56,005 bases of DNA. Origin: Steroidobacteraceae bacterium (GTDB lineage: Bacteria > Pseudomonadota > Gammaproteobacteria > Steroidobacterales > Steroidobacteraceae). The stretch spans positions 1-56,005 of the forward strand of contig JABAQN010000027.1 in the NCBI GenBank assembly GCA_019187495.1. The letters are read 5' to 3'. Shown here piece after piece: positions 18,057-26,920 of this stretch. Under the pieces are notes generated by a model, which was given only the letters and a program-made list of their open reading frames with translations, had not been told where the DNA came from and ran no database searches. Position 1 is the stretch's first letter. Each line of letters opens with the position of its first letter. The position numbers were made by a program, and so were the translations under genes.

Positions 18057-19298
18057 GTGCTCGGCACTATTCGACGTGATGCGTCACGCTTGGTCGTTGC
18101 GACCGGAATTGGGTATCTGCTCGCGATTCTCCTTGCTCCAGTGCTTTCGCGCTTGTACACGCCTAGTGAGTTTGGCTTGTACACGATCTTTGGCGCCGTG
18201 GCGTTTTGCGATGCTGTAGCGTGCCTCGGATTTGATCGGGCAGTTGGTGTCGCGCGTGACGAACGCTCAGCGCACACTTTGTTCGTCATTGCCTTGTTCT
18301 CAGTGGCAGTAGTCGCGGTACTTAGTGCGGGAATTGCCTGGTGGGCCGCGGGATTCTTTCCTTCAGCACCACTGTGGCTCTGGCTGGCAGTCCCGGCGTA
18401 TGTGCTCAGTTTTGGGACGTCGCTTGCGCTTAGCGGATTGGCTCTCCGAAATAGGGCCATTCATCGTGTTGCCGCGGCCCGAGTCGGGCAGGCAGCAACC
18501 GTTCCGTTGTCACAGGTCTTGCTGGGCATGGCTTCGAACAGCGCTCCCAGTCTTGTCGCTGGCCAGATCGCTGGCCAGGTAGTATCTGCCGCAACCTACA
18601 TGGTCAAAGGTGGAGGGGCGACGACCGCCAGAGTGAGAATTGCGGAGGTTCGACAACTAGTTGTCGAGTATCGACATTTCCCCAGTGTGTGGGTGCCGGC
18701 TACCTTGTTGAATAGCCTTAATCTGCAGGCATCCCTGCTTGCAGTGGGGTTACTGTACGGTGCAGGTGCTGCCGGCCTCTATGGGTTTGGTCAGCGAATT
18801 GCCGGTGCAGGAGTTGGTGTCATATCCTCAGCGGTATCGCAGGCGTATTTTGCGCATGCCGCAGCTGCAGTTCGTTCCTGTACGGAAGTTGACGGATTGC
18901 GGCGGCACGCTACGGACGTCCTCCGCAGCCAAGCGCTTTTGGCGGTGCCACTAATGTTGGTGTTGTTGGCGGCTCCTTTGTGGGTCGAACTGGTTTTTGG
19001 CAAGGACTGGATCGAGTCGGGAACCTATTTTCAGTTGTTAGCCGCCCCGCTCGCAGCGCAGCTTTGCATTAGTCCCCTGCACGCGATCATTGACGTATTG
19101 CAGCGACCAGAGCTTCACGTCGTACGAGAAGTGGTGCGTTTCGTCCTGACAGCAGTCGTTTTCGGTGTGGCGACCATCGCCGATGTAGGAATAGTAGCGA
19201 CATTGGCTCTGTATGGCCTTGGTGTCTGTTTGAGCTACGCGCTCAGCCTCGGCTTGATTCGGCGGGCGATAAATAGGACGGCGAAGGCGGCATCCTGA
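18057..19298 (+). CDS. wzx: Wzx-like oligosaccharide flippase
   Basis: A 413-aa polytopic membrane protein of the MATE/polysaccharide-synthesis superfamily. I place the start at GTG 18057, the first possible start codon after the wzz stop; upstream codons in this frame fall inside wzz. The opening VATGIGYLLAILLAPVLSRLYTPSEFGLY, around residues 12-40, is the classic helix-and-loop pattern of Wzx. About twelve hydrophobic segments follow. It would flip undecaprenyl-diphosphate-linked repeat units to the periplasmic face. Its stop overlaps the wzy start by one base (TGATG). Confidence 0.87.
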   Translation: MLGTIRRDASRLVVATGIGYLLAILLAPVLSRLYTPSEFGLYTIFGAVAFCDAVACLGFDRAVGVARDERSAHTLFVIALFSVAVVAVLSAGIAWWAAGFFPSAPLWLWLAVPAYVLSFGTSLALSGLALRNRAIHRVAAARVGQAATVPLSQVLLGMASNSAPSLVAGQIAGQVVSAATYMVKGGGATTARVRIAEVRQLVVEYRHFPSVWVPATLLNSLNLQASLLAVGLLYGAGAAGLYGFGQRIAGAGVGVISSAVSQAYFAHAAAAVRSCTEVDGLRRHATDVLRSQALLAVPLMLVLLAAPLWVELVFGKDWIESGTYFQLLAAPLAAQLCISPLHAIIDVLQRPELHVVREVVRFVLTAVVFGVATIADVGIVATLALYGLGVCLSYALSLGLIRRAINRTAKAAS

Positions 19299-20623
19299 TG
19301 TTCAGCATCGTCTGGTATCTCTGCACTGTGGCGAGCAGCGCCCTCGTTGGCGTCCTATTGGTGCGCCAAAGGCACTCCATGATTCGCCCAAGCGTGCAGG
19401 TTGCGTGCCTCTATCTGGTTTTTATCATTTGGCCTGCTTGCCTGAGCCTGCAAGAGGTGGAAGCCTTTCTTCCTGATCCGTACTCATACTTGATTGTCTT
19501 GCAGGGACTGGTGCTAGTTCCTCTCGTTGTGGCGAACATGCGAAAGGATATGCAGTGCAAACGGATATGGCAGCGCATTGCAATCGGGGAACTGGCGGCT
19601 CTTGACTTGGACTGGAGGCATGTCGCGCTACTTGTCACGACCGTTGGAATGGTCCTCGCGTGGTACTTGCTGGAGGTGCCATTCAAATCAACCGGTCTCT
19701 ACGCTGTGTTCACCAATCCCGTCGGAGCGGCGCTTGCGAGGGAAGAATCGTTCAAGCTCTTGGAGAGTGCTGCTCTGAGGTATGCGTTTGCAATCTTCGC
19801 GCTCACGGTTGCTCCTGTGCTCCTTGTGCTGATTTTGGCAGCGATTGCGCGGGTGAAGAATGGGCCGCGGCCATGGAAGTATCCAACTCTGTTGCTGGGC
19901 GCGATTTCGGTGGCGTTCCTGACGATAGCCGTAAGCCTGAGCGGCGCACGCAGTTTTGCAGTCACTCTTTGGTTGTGTGCAATTGCGGCCATGTGGTTCA
20001 GCCGAGGGCTGGCTGCGTTGTCCATGTTGCGGCTATTGGTGGCTGTGGGAGTACTGTTGGTACTGCCCGTGACCTTGACCCTCGCACGTGAGGGTCATCT
20101 GGCAGACCTCGGAAGCTTTGCAGAATACTTCTGGAACTTCATCGAGTACCGCATTGTTACTGGCCCCGGCGAGGTTGGAACCTGGTACGTACACTACGCC
20201 CAAACCGAAGGGCTCTTTGGGATCGCGGCCATTCCGAAGGCCGCCGCCCTACTTGGGTACCAGCCTATCGATGCGCCTAACTTGATCGGCAGAATGTATT
20301 ACGGGGGTACGCTGGCTTCCGTAAACGCCAATGCGGGATTCGGATTCACCTACTTCAGCTACTTCGGTATGCCCGGGTGGCTTCTATCGATCGCGGGGGT
20401 CTTCGCCCTCGATTCGGTGCTTGCGGTATATCTAAAGCTTGATGGAGCACTATTGTTGGCGTGTGTTTCGGCCTGCAGTGTCGCTGCGTTAGGTTTCACG
20501 TACGCAGACTACACGACCGTTTTGCTTACGAACGGCTTTCTCGTGGCACCGCTCTTGTGTTGGGCGCTACGGTCCCTCGTAGCAGCCAAGGTCCCTGTAG
20601 CCCATATGAGCCCAATTTCATGA
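19298..20623 (+). CDS. wzy: Wzy-like O-unit polymerase
   Basis: A 441-aa very hydrophobic protein with about ten or more predicted membrane segments and a larger periplasmic loop around residues 260-350 (EYFWNFIEYRIVTGPGEVGTW region). It lies between wzx and a glycosyltransferase, the usual place of the polymerase. Wzy proteins share little sequence, so the call rests on topology, length and context. It would join repeat units at the periplasmic face with the length set by Wzz. The stop overlaps the next start by 4 bp (ATGA). Confidence 0.78.
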   Translation: MFSIVWYLCTVASSALVGVLLVRQRHSMIRPSVQVACLYLVFIIWPACLSLQEVEAFLPDPYSYLIVLQGLVLVPLVVANMRKDMQCKRIWQRIAIGELAALDLDWRHVALLVTTVGMVLAWYLLEVPFKSTGLYAVFTNPVGAALAREESFKLLESAALRYAFAIFALTVAPVLLVLILAAIARVKNGPRPWKYPTLLLGAISVAFLTIAVSLSGARSFAVTLWLCAIAAMWFSRGLAALSMLRLLVAVGVLLVLPVTLTLAREGHLADLGSFAEYFWNFIEYRIVTGPGEVGTWYVHYAQTEGLFGIAAIPKAAALLGYQPIDAPNLIGRMYYGGTLASVNANAGFGFTYFSYFGMPGWLLSIAGVFALDSVLAVYLKLDGALLLACVSACSVAALGFTYADYTTVLLTNGFLVAPLLCWALRSLVAAKVPVAHMSPIS

Positions 20624-21771
20624 AGCGAATTGTTCACATGACCAGCGTGCATTCAAGGGGAGATACTCGAATTGCCCTGAAGGAGTGCAAGGCCGTTCTG
20701 CGCGCTGGATTTGAATGCATTCTGATCGTGGCGGATGGCAAGGGCGATGAGTTGGCCAATGGAGTTCAGGTCATGGACGTCGGTGCGGCGACTTCACGTC
20801 CATCGCGCATGACGAAGATTGCACTGCGAGTGGGAAAGCTGGCGAAAGCGTTGAATGCACACGCATACCATTTCCACGATCCCGAGCTGATTCCTGTTGG
20901 CTTGGCGCTGCGTCGGACGGGCAAGACCGTTATTTACGATGTGCACGAAGATGTGCCCGCGGACATACTGAGCAAGCCATGGATACCGGCTTGGCAGCGC
21001 CGAATTGTGTCCGCATCGTTTGGTCGGTTCGAAACTCATGCTATTCGCAAGATGTCGGCAGTAGTTACGGCGTGGCCCTATCTACGAGAGAAGTTTCAAA
21101 CCTTGAATCCGCAAGTCGTCGACATTGTAAATTACGCTGTTGACGATGAACTCTTTATCGATGTGCCGTGGTGCAGCCGGCCACGCGATGTTTGCTATGT
21201 CGGGGGTATTTCAAATATTCGCGGCATTTTTGAGTTGATGACTGCCCTTGAGAGTTGTGACGCCCGCTTGATCTTGGGTGGTGACTTTCATGAGCGAGAA
21301 ACGGAAGAGCGCGTTCGATCCATGTCGGCGTGGAATCGCGTCAACTATCTGGGTTTCCTTGATCGACGGGGTTTCGCGCAGGCCATGGCGCGATGTCGCG
21401 TGGGGCTGGTGACATTCCTGCCGGAGCCGAATCACCTCAATGCGATGCCGAACAAGTTGTTCGAATATATGTCAGCTGGCCTTCCCGTGATCGCATCCAA
21501 TTTTCCACGTTGGCGCGAGATTGTAGAGGGACATCGGTGCGGCATATGCGTCGATCCGCGGGATCCCCGGGAGATCTCGCAAGCTATCCTCCGGCTAGTC
21601 AGTGATTCGGGTGAGGCAGAACAGATGGGTGCAAACGGGCGCAAGGCCGTCCTCAGCACGTTCAATTGGAGTACCGAGGAGCAGCGATTGATTGACCTCT
21701 ATGAGCGGCTGCTCGAGGGCGGCGATGCGGGGGCTGCGCGAGTGCATGAGTTGAATCGGAAGGAGGCATAG
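20620..21771 (+). CDS. GT4 family glycosyltransferase
   Basis: A 383-aa GT-B enzyme. The ATG at 20620, overlapping the wzy stop, gives MKRIVHMTSVHSRGDTRIAL. The N-terminal acceptor domain has YHFHDPELIPVGLALRRTG and VIYDVHEDVP. The C-terminal domain has CYVGGISNIRGIFEL and the donor-binding acidic stretch LPEPNHLNAMPNKLFEYMSA followed by GLPVIASNFP. It is cytoplasmic and adds one sugar to the lipid-linked unit. AsnB follows by 3 bp. The sugar specificity is not readable. Confidence 0.88.
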   Translation: MKRIVHMTSVHSRGDTRIALKECKAVLRAGFECILIVADGKGDELANGVQVMDVGAATSRPSRMTKIALRVGKLAKALNAHAYHFHDPELIPVGLALRRTGKTVIYDVHEDVPADILSKPWIPAWQRRIVSASFGRFETHAIRKMSAVVTAWPYLREKFQTLNPQVVDIVNYAVDDELFIDVPWCSRPRDVCYVGGISNIRGIFELMTALESCDARLILGGDFHERETEERVRSMSAWNRVNYLGFLDRRGFAQAMARCRVGLVTFLPEPNHLNAMPNKLFEYMSAGLPVIASNFPRWREIVEGHRCGICVDPRDPREISQAILRLVSDSGEAEQMGANGRKAVLSTFNWSTEEQRLIDLYERLLEGGDAGAARVHELNRKEA

Positions 21772-21774
21772 AGC

Positions 21775-23649
21775 TTGTGCGGAATAGTTGCCGCCATAGG
21801 GCGAAACATTCTTGAGGGGCATGTGTTGGAGGCGATGCGACGGCAGCAGCATCGAGGACCAGACGGGAGCGGACTGCTTCACGAGGAGGTCGGAGACCGC
21901 ACAATATCATTGGCGCATCAGCGCTTAGCCATCATCGATTTGAGCAATGCGGCTAGGCAACCCATGGAGAGCCACTCCGGCGATTGCGTACTGATATTCA
22001 ATGGGGAGATCTACAACTACCGTGAGATGCGAGACGGATTGCGGGCACGAGGTGTGGAGTTTCGCACGGAGTCGGACTCTGAGGTTCTTCTGCAGGCCTT
22101 GGAGTTTGATGGTGTGGAGCGAACCCACAAGGCGCTCAATGGAATGTGGGCATTTGTGCTGCTTAATCGCCGTACTCGAACGTTACTTGTCTCTCGAGAC
22201 CGATTTGGCGTAAAGCCGCTTTACTACTATCTGGATAGTTCGAGGCTGTACCTCGCTTCCGAGATAAAGGTTCTTCTGCAACTCGTTGGGCGTCGCTTGA
22301 ATGTGAATGCGGCACTCGTTGAGCGCTTCTTGGCGCAGTCGCAGGTGGACTACGACAACGACACTTTTTTTGAATCCATCTACAAGGTGCCGGCGGGGCA
22401 TTACGCCCAAATCGACCTGTCTCGACCGATATTGTCGCTTGGGTTCACTCGATATTGGCGCATGGACTTGGAGGATTCACCATCGGTGCCCCTCAGCTCC
22501 ATCATTGAGCAAACCCGATCTCTGTTGGACGATGCGGTTCGAATCAGACTTCGAAGCGATGTTCGCGTTGGCGCCTTGGTTTCTGGCGGGATTGATTCGT
22601 CGGCTATCGCCGGGATCATGCAATGCAACTTGGCGGGTGGAGAAAACCTAAATCTATTCGGGGCAGTGAGCGGCGACCCACGTTTTGATGAGTCGCGCTA
22701 CATGGACGCAGTTGCAAGGCATCTGGGCAAGGAAGTGCACAAAGTCCAACTGGAGTTTTCACCTGAAAGCACAATGGAACTGATTGAGAAATCTCTGTGG
22801 CACAACGATGAGCCGTTCGGAAATTTCACACCGGTGGCGACGTACCTGCTCATGAAGCGCGCGCGTGACCTTGGGATCACGGTAATTCTTTCCGGGCAGG
22901 GTGCTGACGAGGCGTTCTGCGGGTATCTGAAGTATGTTGGGTTCCATTTGCAGTCGGAGATGCGATCAGGCCGCCTTGTGGGCGTGATGCGCAGTCTCTT
23001 CGACTTCTGGAGGCAAGGCACCGTGCTCAACCAGTTCAACTATGCGGATGCCAAGCGATATCTGGCTGCGGGATTTCGCGGACGGGATGTCGATGTTCGC
23101 GGGCCCGCGCTGCGCGGGCTAGCTGCGCTCGATCTTGGTCTAGGTGCGTCGAATGACGTACGTAGGCGCCAAGTGCTGGATATCGAGCGATTTTCTATCC
23201 CTGTGCTGACGCATTGGGAGGATCGTATGTCCATGGCGTGGTCACGCGAAATCCGTAACCCCTTTCTCGACTATCGCCTTGTCGAAGTGGCGGTGCGGGC
23301 ACCGACAAACTTCAAGTTGATGCGCGGATGGACAAAGTATCCGTTGCGGAGGGCAGTGGAAGACGTCCTACCGCCGGAGGTTACCTGGCGCCGTGACAAG
23401 ATGGGGTTTACAACGCCCATCGGAGAATGGTTGAAGAACGATCTGGAAGGAAACGTAAGAGATTGTCTTGCGCCCGATAGCCATGTCGTGCGCAGCGGAA
23501 TGCTGAACCATTCGCGGCTAATGTCGGTGTTCGAAACCTACCGTAGGCAGGCGCCGGAGCGCGGGCGAATCCGATTCACGGAGATCTGGAATCCAATGGT
23601 GCTTGAAATGTGGTGGCGAGTTTTTCAAGAGCACTTGGTATCGAATTGA
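21775..23649 (+). CDS. asnB: Glutamine-hydrolysing asparagine synthase-like amidotransferase
   Basis: A 624-aa two-domain enzyme. TTG at 21775 is the only start that leaves the catalytic Cys2 at the N-terminus (MCGIVAAIG), as class II glutaminase domains require. The glutaminase half runs to about residue 210 (RGPDGSGL, HQRLAIIDLSNAARQPM, FNGEIYNYREM). The synthetase half carries the ATP pyrophosphatase loop LVSGGIDSSAIAG near residue 268 and SGQGADEAFCGY. In O-antigen loci such relatives (WbpS type) amidate uronic acids, which fits with the TviB-type dehydrogenase at 3261; free asparagine synthesis is the alternative. It converges on the sugar transferase 39 bp away. Confidence 0.9.
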   Translation: MCGIVAAIGRNILEGHVLEAMRRQQHRGPDGSGLLHEEVGDRTISLAHQRLAIIDLSNAARQPMESHSGDCVLIFNGEIYNYREMRDGLRARGVEFRTESDSEVLLQALEFDGVERTHKALNGMWAFVLLNRRTRTLLVSRDRFGVKPLYYYLDSSRLYLASEIKVLLQLVGRRLNVNAALVERFLAQSQVDYDNDTFFESIYKVPAGHYAQIDLSRPILSLGFTRYWRMDLEDSPSVPLSSIIEQTRSLLDDAVRIRLRSDVRVGALVSGGIDSSAIAGIMQCNLAGGENLNLFGAVSGDPRFDESRYMDAVARHLGKEVHKVQLEFSPESTMELIEKSLWHNDEPFGNFTPVATYLLMKRARDLGITVILSGQGADEAFCGYLKYVGFHLQSEMRSGRLVGVMRSLFDFWRQGTVLNQFNYADAKRYLAAGFRGRDVDVRGPALRGLAALDLGLGASNDVRRRQVLDIERFSIPVLTHWEDRMSMAWSREIRNPFLDYRLVEVAVRAPTNFKLMRGWTKYPLRRAVEDVLPPEVTWRRDKMGFTTPIGEWLKNDLEGNVRDCLAPDSHVVRSGMLNHSRLMSVFETYRRQAPERGRIRFTEIWNPMVLEMWWRVFQEHLVSN

Positions 23650-23688
23650 CGCGACGTGCGTTTCCGGTTTTCCGCGGATTGCAAGCCT

Positions 23689-24390
23689 TCAGGGAGGAGT
23701 CGCAGGCATGAGATGATGTTGTCTGGTTGCGACGCGAATCACGTCATGGGGAGCGTGCGTCCGTTCCAGCAATTTCCTTACAAGACCAAGTGCACGTTTG
23801 CGAGAGACGATTGCGAGCAGCGTCGCAGCGATGAGTTGGGCGTCGAGGGTGATGGACTGGTTCTCTATATAAATGAGCCCAAGGCGGCTCTTCCATGGTC
23901 GGATCAGGGCGTCATAATCGGCGTCGGGGTTGTGGCTCCCCGCAAGAATTGCGCCTTCATCGGCGAAAACAATGGAGGCGAAATCGGTGATCCCAGGTCG
24001 GATGGTCAATAGCCGCATTTCGCGAGGTGTGTACAGGTTTACGGCAGAACGTACCTGTGGTCGTGGACCCACCAGGCTCATGTCCCCCACCAGCACATTC
24101 CAAAGCTGAGTGATTTCGTCGAGCTTGTAGCGTCGGATGAAATGTCCGACAGGAGTGATTCGACGATCGCTGTTCGATGTCGAACTAACCCCGGTTCGAT
24201 CGGCCCCGACTGACATCGAACGTAGCTTGACCATTCTGAATTGCCCCCCGCCGCGTGCAACACGTGGTGCGATATACAGAGGTGAGTGCCTGTCGCCCAG
24301 CCATACGACGACCATCACGCCGAGCAACAGGGGGCTCGTCACCAATAGGCCGACCGAGGCCACTGCAATATCCAGAGCGCGCTTCAGCAT
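23689..24390 (-). CDS. Initiating phosphoglycosyltransferase (small PglC-type sugar transferase)
   Basis: A 233-aa bacterial sugar transferase with the minimal catalytic unit: one N-terminal hydrophobic re-entrant helix (VASVGLLVTSPLLLGVMVVVW) and no four-helix WbaP-like domain. Key motifs are FRMVKLRSM, the catalytic Asp-Glu in RYKLDEITQLWNVL and GDMSLVGPRPQ. It would transfer a sugar phosphate from a UDP-sugar to undecaprenyl phosphate at the inner membrane, starting the repeat unit. PglC-type enzymes commonly use 6-deoxy-HexNAc products of WbpM/PglF dehydratases, matching the gene at 32982. It is the last gene of the minus-strand operon and overlaps the transketolase C gene by 7 bp. Confidence 0.9.
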   Translation of the reverse strand: MLKRALDIAVASVGLLVTSPLLLGVMVVVWLGDRHSPLYIAPRVARGGGQFRMVKLRSMSVGADRTGVSSTSNSDRRITPVGHFIRRYKLDEITQLWNVLVGDMSLVGPRPQVRSAVNLYTPREMRLLTIRPGITDFASIVFADEGAILAGSHNPDADYDALIRPWKSRLGLIYIENQSITLDAQLIAATLLAIVSRKRALGLVRKLLERTHAPHDVIRVATRQHHLMPATPP

Positions 24391-25310
24391 GCTGTGCTCA
24401 GCAGGGCCTTCATTCGATTGGCAACTGTCAAGGCGTCCAGCCCCCGGTGGGCGCGGAGATATTCCTGGGTACCTACGACCGAACAGTATTGATCGGGGAG
24501 TGCCATACGCGCGAACGCGCGCGGTCGGATGCCGGAATCCACCAAGATCTCAGCAACAATGGATCCCAAGCCTCCCGATAGCACGTGCTCCTCGAGGGTG
24601 AGGACTGCTGGGTATCTACGGGCAATGTCGAGCACGCCCTCGGCATCGATCGGTTTCAAGGTGTGCACACTGACGACCGCACATTCAATCCCTTCGCGCG
24701 CCAGGGATTCAGCCGCCTTGATTGCCTCACCAGCAATTCCGCCGCAGACCATGATGGCTGCGTGTCGTCCGCTCCGTAGCAGGCGAAGCCTGCCTGGCCG
24801 GAACTCGTCAGCATCTTGCAGGGGGGCAAGTTTGGACTTGTCGAGCCGCAAGTACGACGGGCCATCTTGTGTCACAAGCAGGCTGGTGATGGCGCTAGTT
24901 TCGACTTCATCGCACGGGGCATGAACGGAAATGCCTGGTAGTGCACGAAGTATGGCAATGTCCTCGGTAGCATGATGGGACATGCCGAGCGCCCCGTAAC
25001 TGAATCCTCCGCCGATTGCGACCACTTTTACATTGGCTTCGTGGTAGCAAACGTCATTCCGCAGTTGCTCAAGGCAGCGCAGCGTTGGGAAGTTCGCTAT
25101 GGAGTAAGTGAACACCGTACGGCCCTCAAGCGCCAATCCCGCAGCCATTCCTGTCATGTTCTGCTCCGCGACGCCTGCATTCAGAAACTGCAGTGGCAAC
25201 TCGCGGGCGAAGGAATCAAGCACGCCGAACCCCAAGTCGCCGGTCATCAGCAGAACTCGCCGGTTCTGCCTTGCAATCTCAAGCAGCGCGGCCACAAAAC
25301 AATCACGCAT
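24384..25310 (-). CDS. Transketolase C-terminal subunit
   Basis: A 308-aa protein covering the pyrimidine-binding and C-terminal domains of transketolase. Motifs are LNAGVAEQNMTGMAAGLALEGR with the catalytic Glu, followed by FTYSIANFPTLRC, GALGMSHHATEDIAILRALP and CAVVSVHTLKPID. The start ATG 25310 overlaps the N-terminal subunit gene by 8 bp. The two halves would form a heterotetrameric thiamine diphosphate enzyme moving a two-carbon ketol unit. Its place within a polysaccharide operon points to a special sugar rather than the pentose phosphate pathway. A DXS-like or aminosugar transketolase role is also possible. Confidence 0.88.
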   Translation of the reverse strand: MRDCFVAALLEIARQNRRVLLMTGDLGFGVLDSFARELPLQFLNAGVAEQNMTGMAAGLALEGRTVFTYSIANFPTLRCLEQLRNDVCYHEANVKVVAIGGGFSYGALGMSHHATEDIAILRALPGISVHAPCDEVETSAITSLLVTQDGPSYLRLDKSKLAPLQDADEFRPGRLRLLRSGRHAAIMVCGGIAGEAIKAAESLAREGIECAVVSVHTLKPIDAEGVLDIARRYPAVLTLEEHVLSGGLGSIVAEILVDSGIRPRAFARMALPDQYCSVVGTQEYLRAHRGLDALTVANRMKALLSTAC

Positions 25311-26127
25311 CAGGCTTCTCCCCAGCCTCGAGTTCGCGCAAGGCCGCCTTGAATTCATCTCCCTGTGGGCTGCGGTAGTGCCATAGGACCGAACCCTCCA
25401 TGAAAGAGACCCCTTTACCTTTGATCGTATGGGCTATCGTCACGAGTGGACGATCACTGCCGACACGGGGTTCCAGCGCAGCAATCAATGCAGAATGATC
25501 ATGTCCGTCAACATTGATGACTTCCCACCCAAACGACTTCCACTTGTCGGCGAATGGTTCCAATGCCAGAGTTTCAGCGACACTTGCGAGGCTCTGGATC
25601 TTGTTGTAGTCAATGATGGCTACCAGGTTCCGCAGCTTGTGGTGTGCCGCGAACAAGGCCGCTTCCCAATTGGATCCTTCGTCGCATTCGCCATCGCTGA
25701 GTACACAGAACACCCGATGCGTTCGGCCATCCAGCAAGGCTGCTTTCGCCATTCCGCATGCGACAGGCAATCCATGGCCAAGAGACCCCGTGGACAGTTC
25801 CACGCCCGGAACATCTTTGTGTGAAACGTGCCCGCTGAGATCCGAGCCATTCTGATAGTGCGTGCGGAGCTTTTCGAGCGGCATGAAGCCGGACTCCGCC
25901 AGTGCCGCATAAACACCCGCGCCGGCGTGTCCCTTGCTCAGCAGGAAGCGATCCCGATCAGGCCAGCGCGGATCCTGCGGGTTCTTTCGGAGGATTTTTC
26001 CGTACAGAACGGCGACTATGTCCGCCATGGAGAGCACGGATCCCACGTGTGAGCTCTTGCCGGAACTCGTCATGTGAATGGCGTGCCGCCTGATGCGATT
26101 GGCCAATTGTTGCGTCGAGATAATCAT
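25303..26127 (-). CDS. Transketolase N-terminal subunit (thiamine diphosphate-binding)
   Basis: A 274-aa protein equal to the first third of a normal transketolase. It has SSGKSSHVGSVLSMADIVAV at the N-terminus, FLLSKGHAGAGVYAAL, STGSLGHGLPVACGMA and the thiamine diphosphate/Mg motif SDGECDEGSNWEA leading to DYNKIQS. All residues needed to bind the cofactor diphosphate appear to be present. Its stop lies within the C-terminal subunit gene, and its ATG overlaps the stop of the TylF-type methyltransferase gene (4 bp), so equal translation is likely. Split transketolases are common in archaea and in some secondary-metabolite clusters. Confidence 0.9.
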   Translation of the reverse strand: MIISTQQLANRIRRHAIHMTSSGKSSHVGSVLSMADIVAVLYGKILRKNPQDPRWPDRDRFLLSKGHAGAGVYAALAESGFMPLEKLRTHYQNGSDLSGHVSHKDVPGVELSTGSLGHGLPVACGMAKAALLDGRTHRVFCVLSDGECDEGSNWEAALFAAHHKLRNLVAIIDYNKIQSLASVAETLALEPFADKWKSFGWEVINVDGHDHSALIAALEPRVGSDRPLVTIAHTIKGKGVSFMEGSVLWHYRSPQGDEFKAALRELEAGEKPDA

Positions 26128-26888
26128 TCGATTACGGCGAACCCTATATATGGATCGAACTCAAGCCGCTCGATGCGAAGATTCGCTGCACCACATACCT
26201 CCAGCATGGCCGCCGTTTCTCCGGGCCAAAGTGGATTGTCCAGTTCGTCGAACGCGAGGACGGCACCTTTGGGCATACGCGGCAGGAAATGCTGGAGGGC
26301 CACTTTCGTCGGCTCGAACAAGTCGAAATCCATGAAAAGGAGGCTGATCAGCAAGTGAGGCGTGGATTCGACGAATTTCGGGATCGTGTGAGTGGCATCC
26401 CCGCGAATCAGGTTGACTTTTGGGATGTGCCCCAGGTAGCGCGTCGAATCGTTGATCGCGGCGAGTTCGCGGAGCTCTGCTTCCGAGTCTGCGTAGAGGT
26501 CGCCGGCCTTGACATGGGCGGCGATGCCGGCATTGTCGATCGCACCGACCGATGGAAATCCTGCGAAAGAGTCGAAACCGTAGATTCGCCTGGTCAAGTT
26601 CACCGGCTCCAGAATCGCCGACAGTTTCGCCCATGTCATGGTGCCGAAGCCACGAAATACCCCGCACTCGACGATTGAACCCTTCACCGGAAGGATGCGC
26701 TTGTAAATCTCGTAGAGAGCCAGGAACCGAGTCAGGTTCTGCCGCCTGACGTACTTTGGAAAGTTCTCCAGTTTCTTTTCCCAGGCCTCCGGATTTCGAT
26801 CAAAGCAGGCCTTCAGCCGCGTTGCCTCTTCGCGTTCCGCACCAGTTCGGAACCCGCCCTCTACCGCCTTGTCGCTTGCTTGCGTCAC
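26124..26888 (-). CDS. TylF/macrocin-type sugar O-methyltransferase
   Basis: A 254-aa class I methyltransferase. The N-terminal helices (RQNLTRFLALYEIYKRIL) are followed by motif I VECGVFRGFGTMTW and YGFDSFAGFPSVGA, the signature of the TylF family whose known members methylate hydroxyls of deoxysugars in macrolides and surface glycans. The later FMDFDLFEPTKVALQHFLP and VLAFDELDNPLWPGE supply the metal-binding acids. The GTG start at 26888 is the only suitable codon. It sits 32 bp downstream of the aminotransferase stop in the same operon. The target is probably the same unusual sugar made by the neighbouring genes. Confidence 0.84.
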   Translation of the reverse strand: MTQASDKAVEGGFRTGAEREEATRLKACFDRNPEAWEKKLENFPKYVRRQNLTRFLALYEIYKRILPVKGSIVECGVFRGFGTMTWAKLSAILEPVNLTRRIYGFDSFAGFPSVGAIDNAGIAAHVKAGDLYADSEAELRELAAINDSTRYLGHIPKVNLIRGDATHTIPKFVESTPHLLISLLFMDFDLFEPTKVALQHFLPRMPKGAVLAFDELDNPLWPGETAAMLEVCGAANLRIERLEFDPYIGFAVIE

Positions 26889-26920
26889 TTTTTCGCCTTC
26901 TCCAATTGTTTCGGTTGCAG

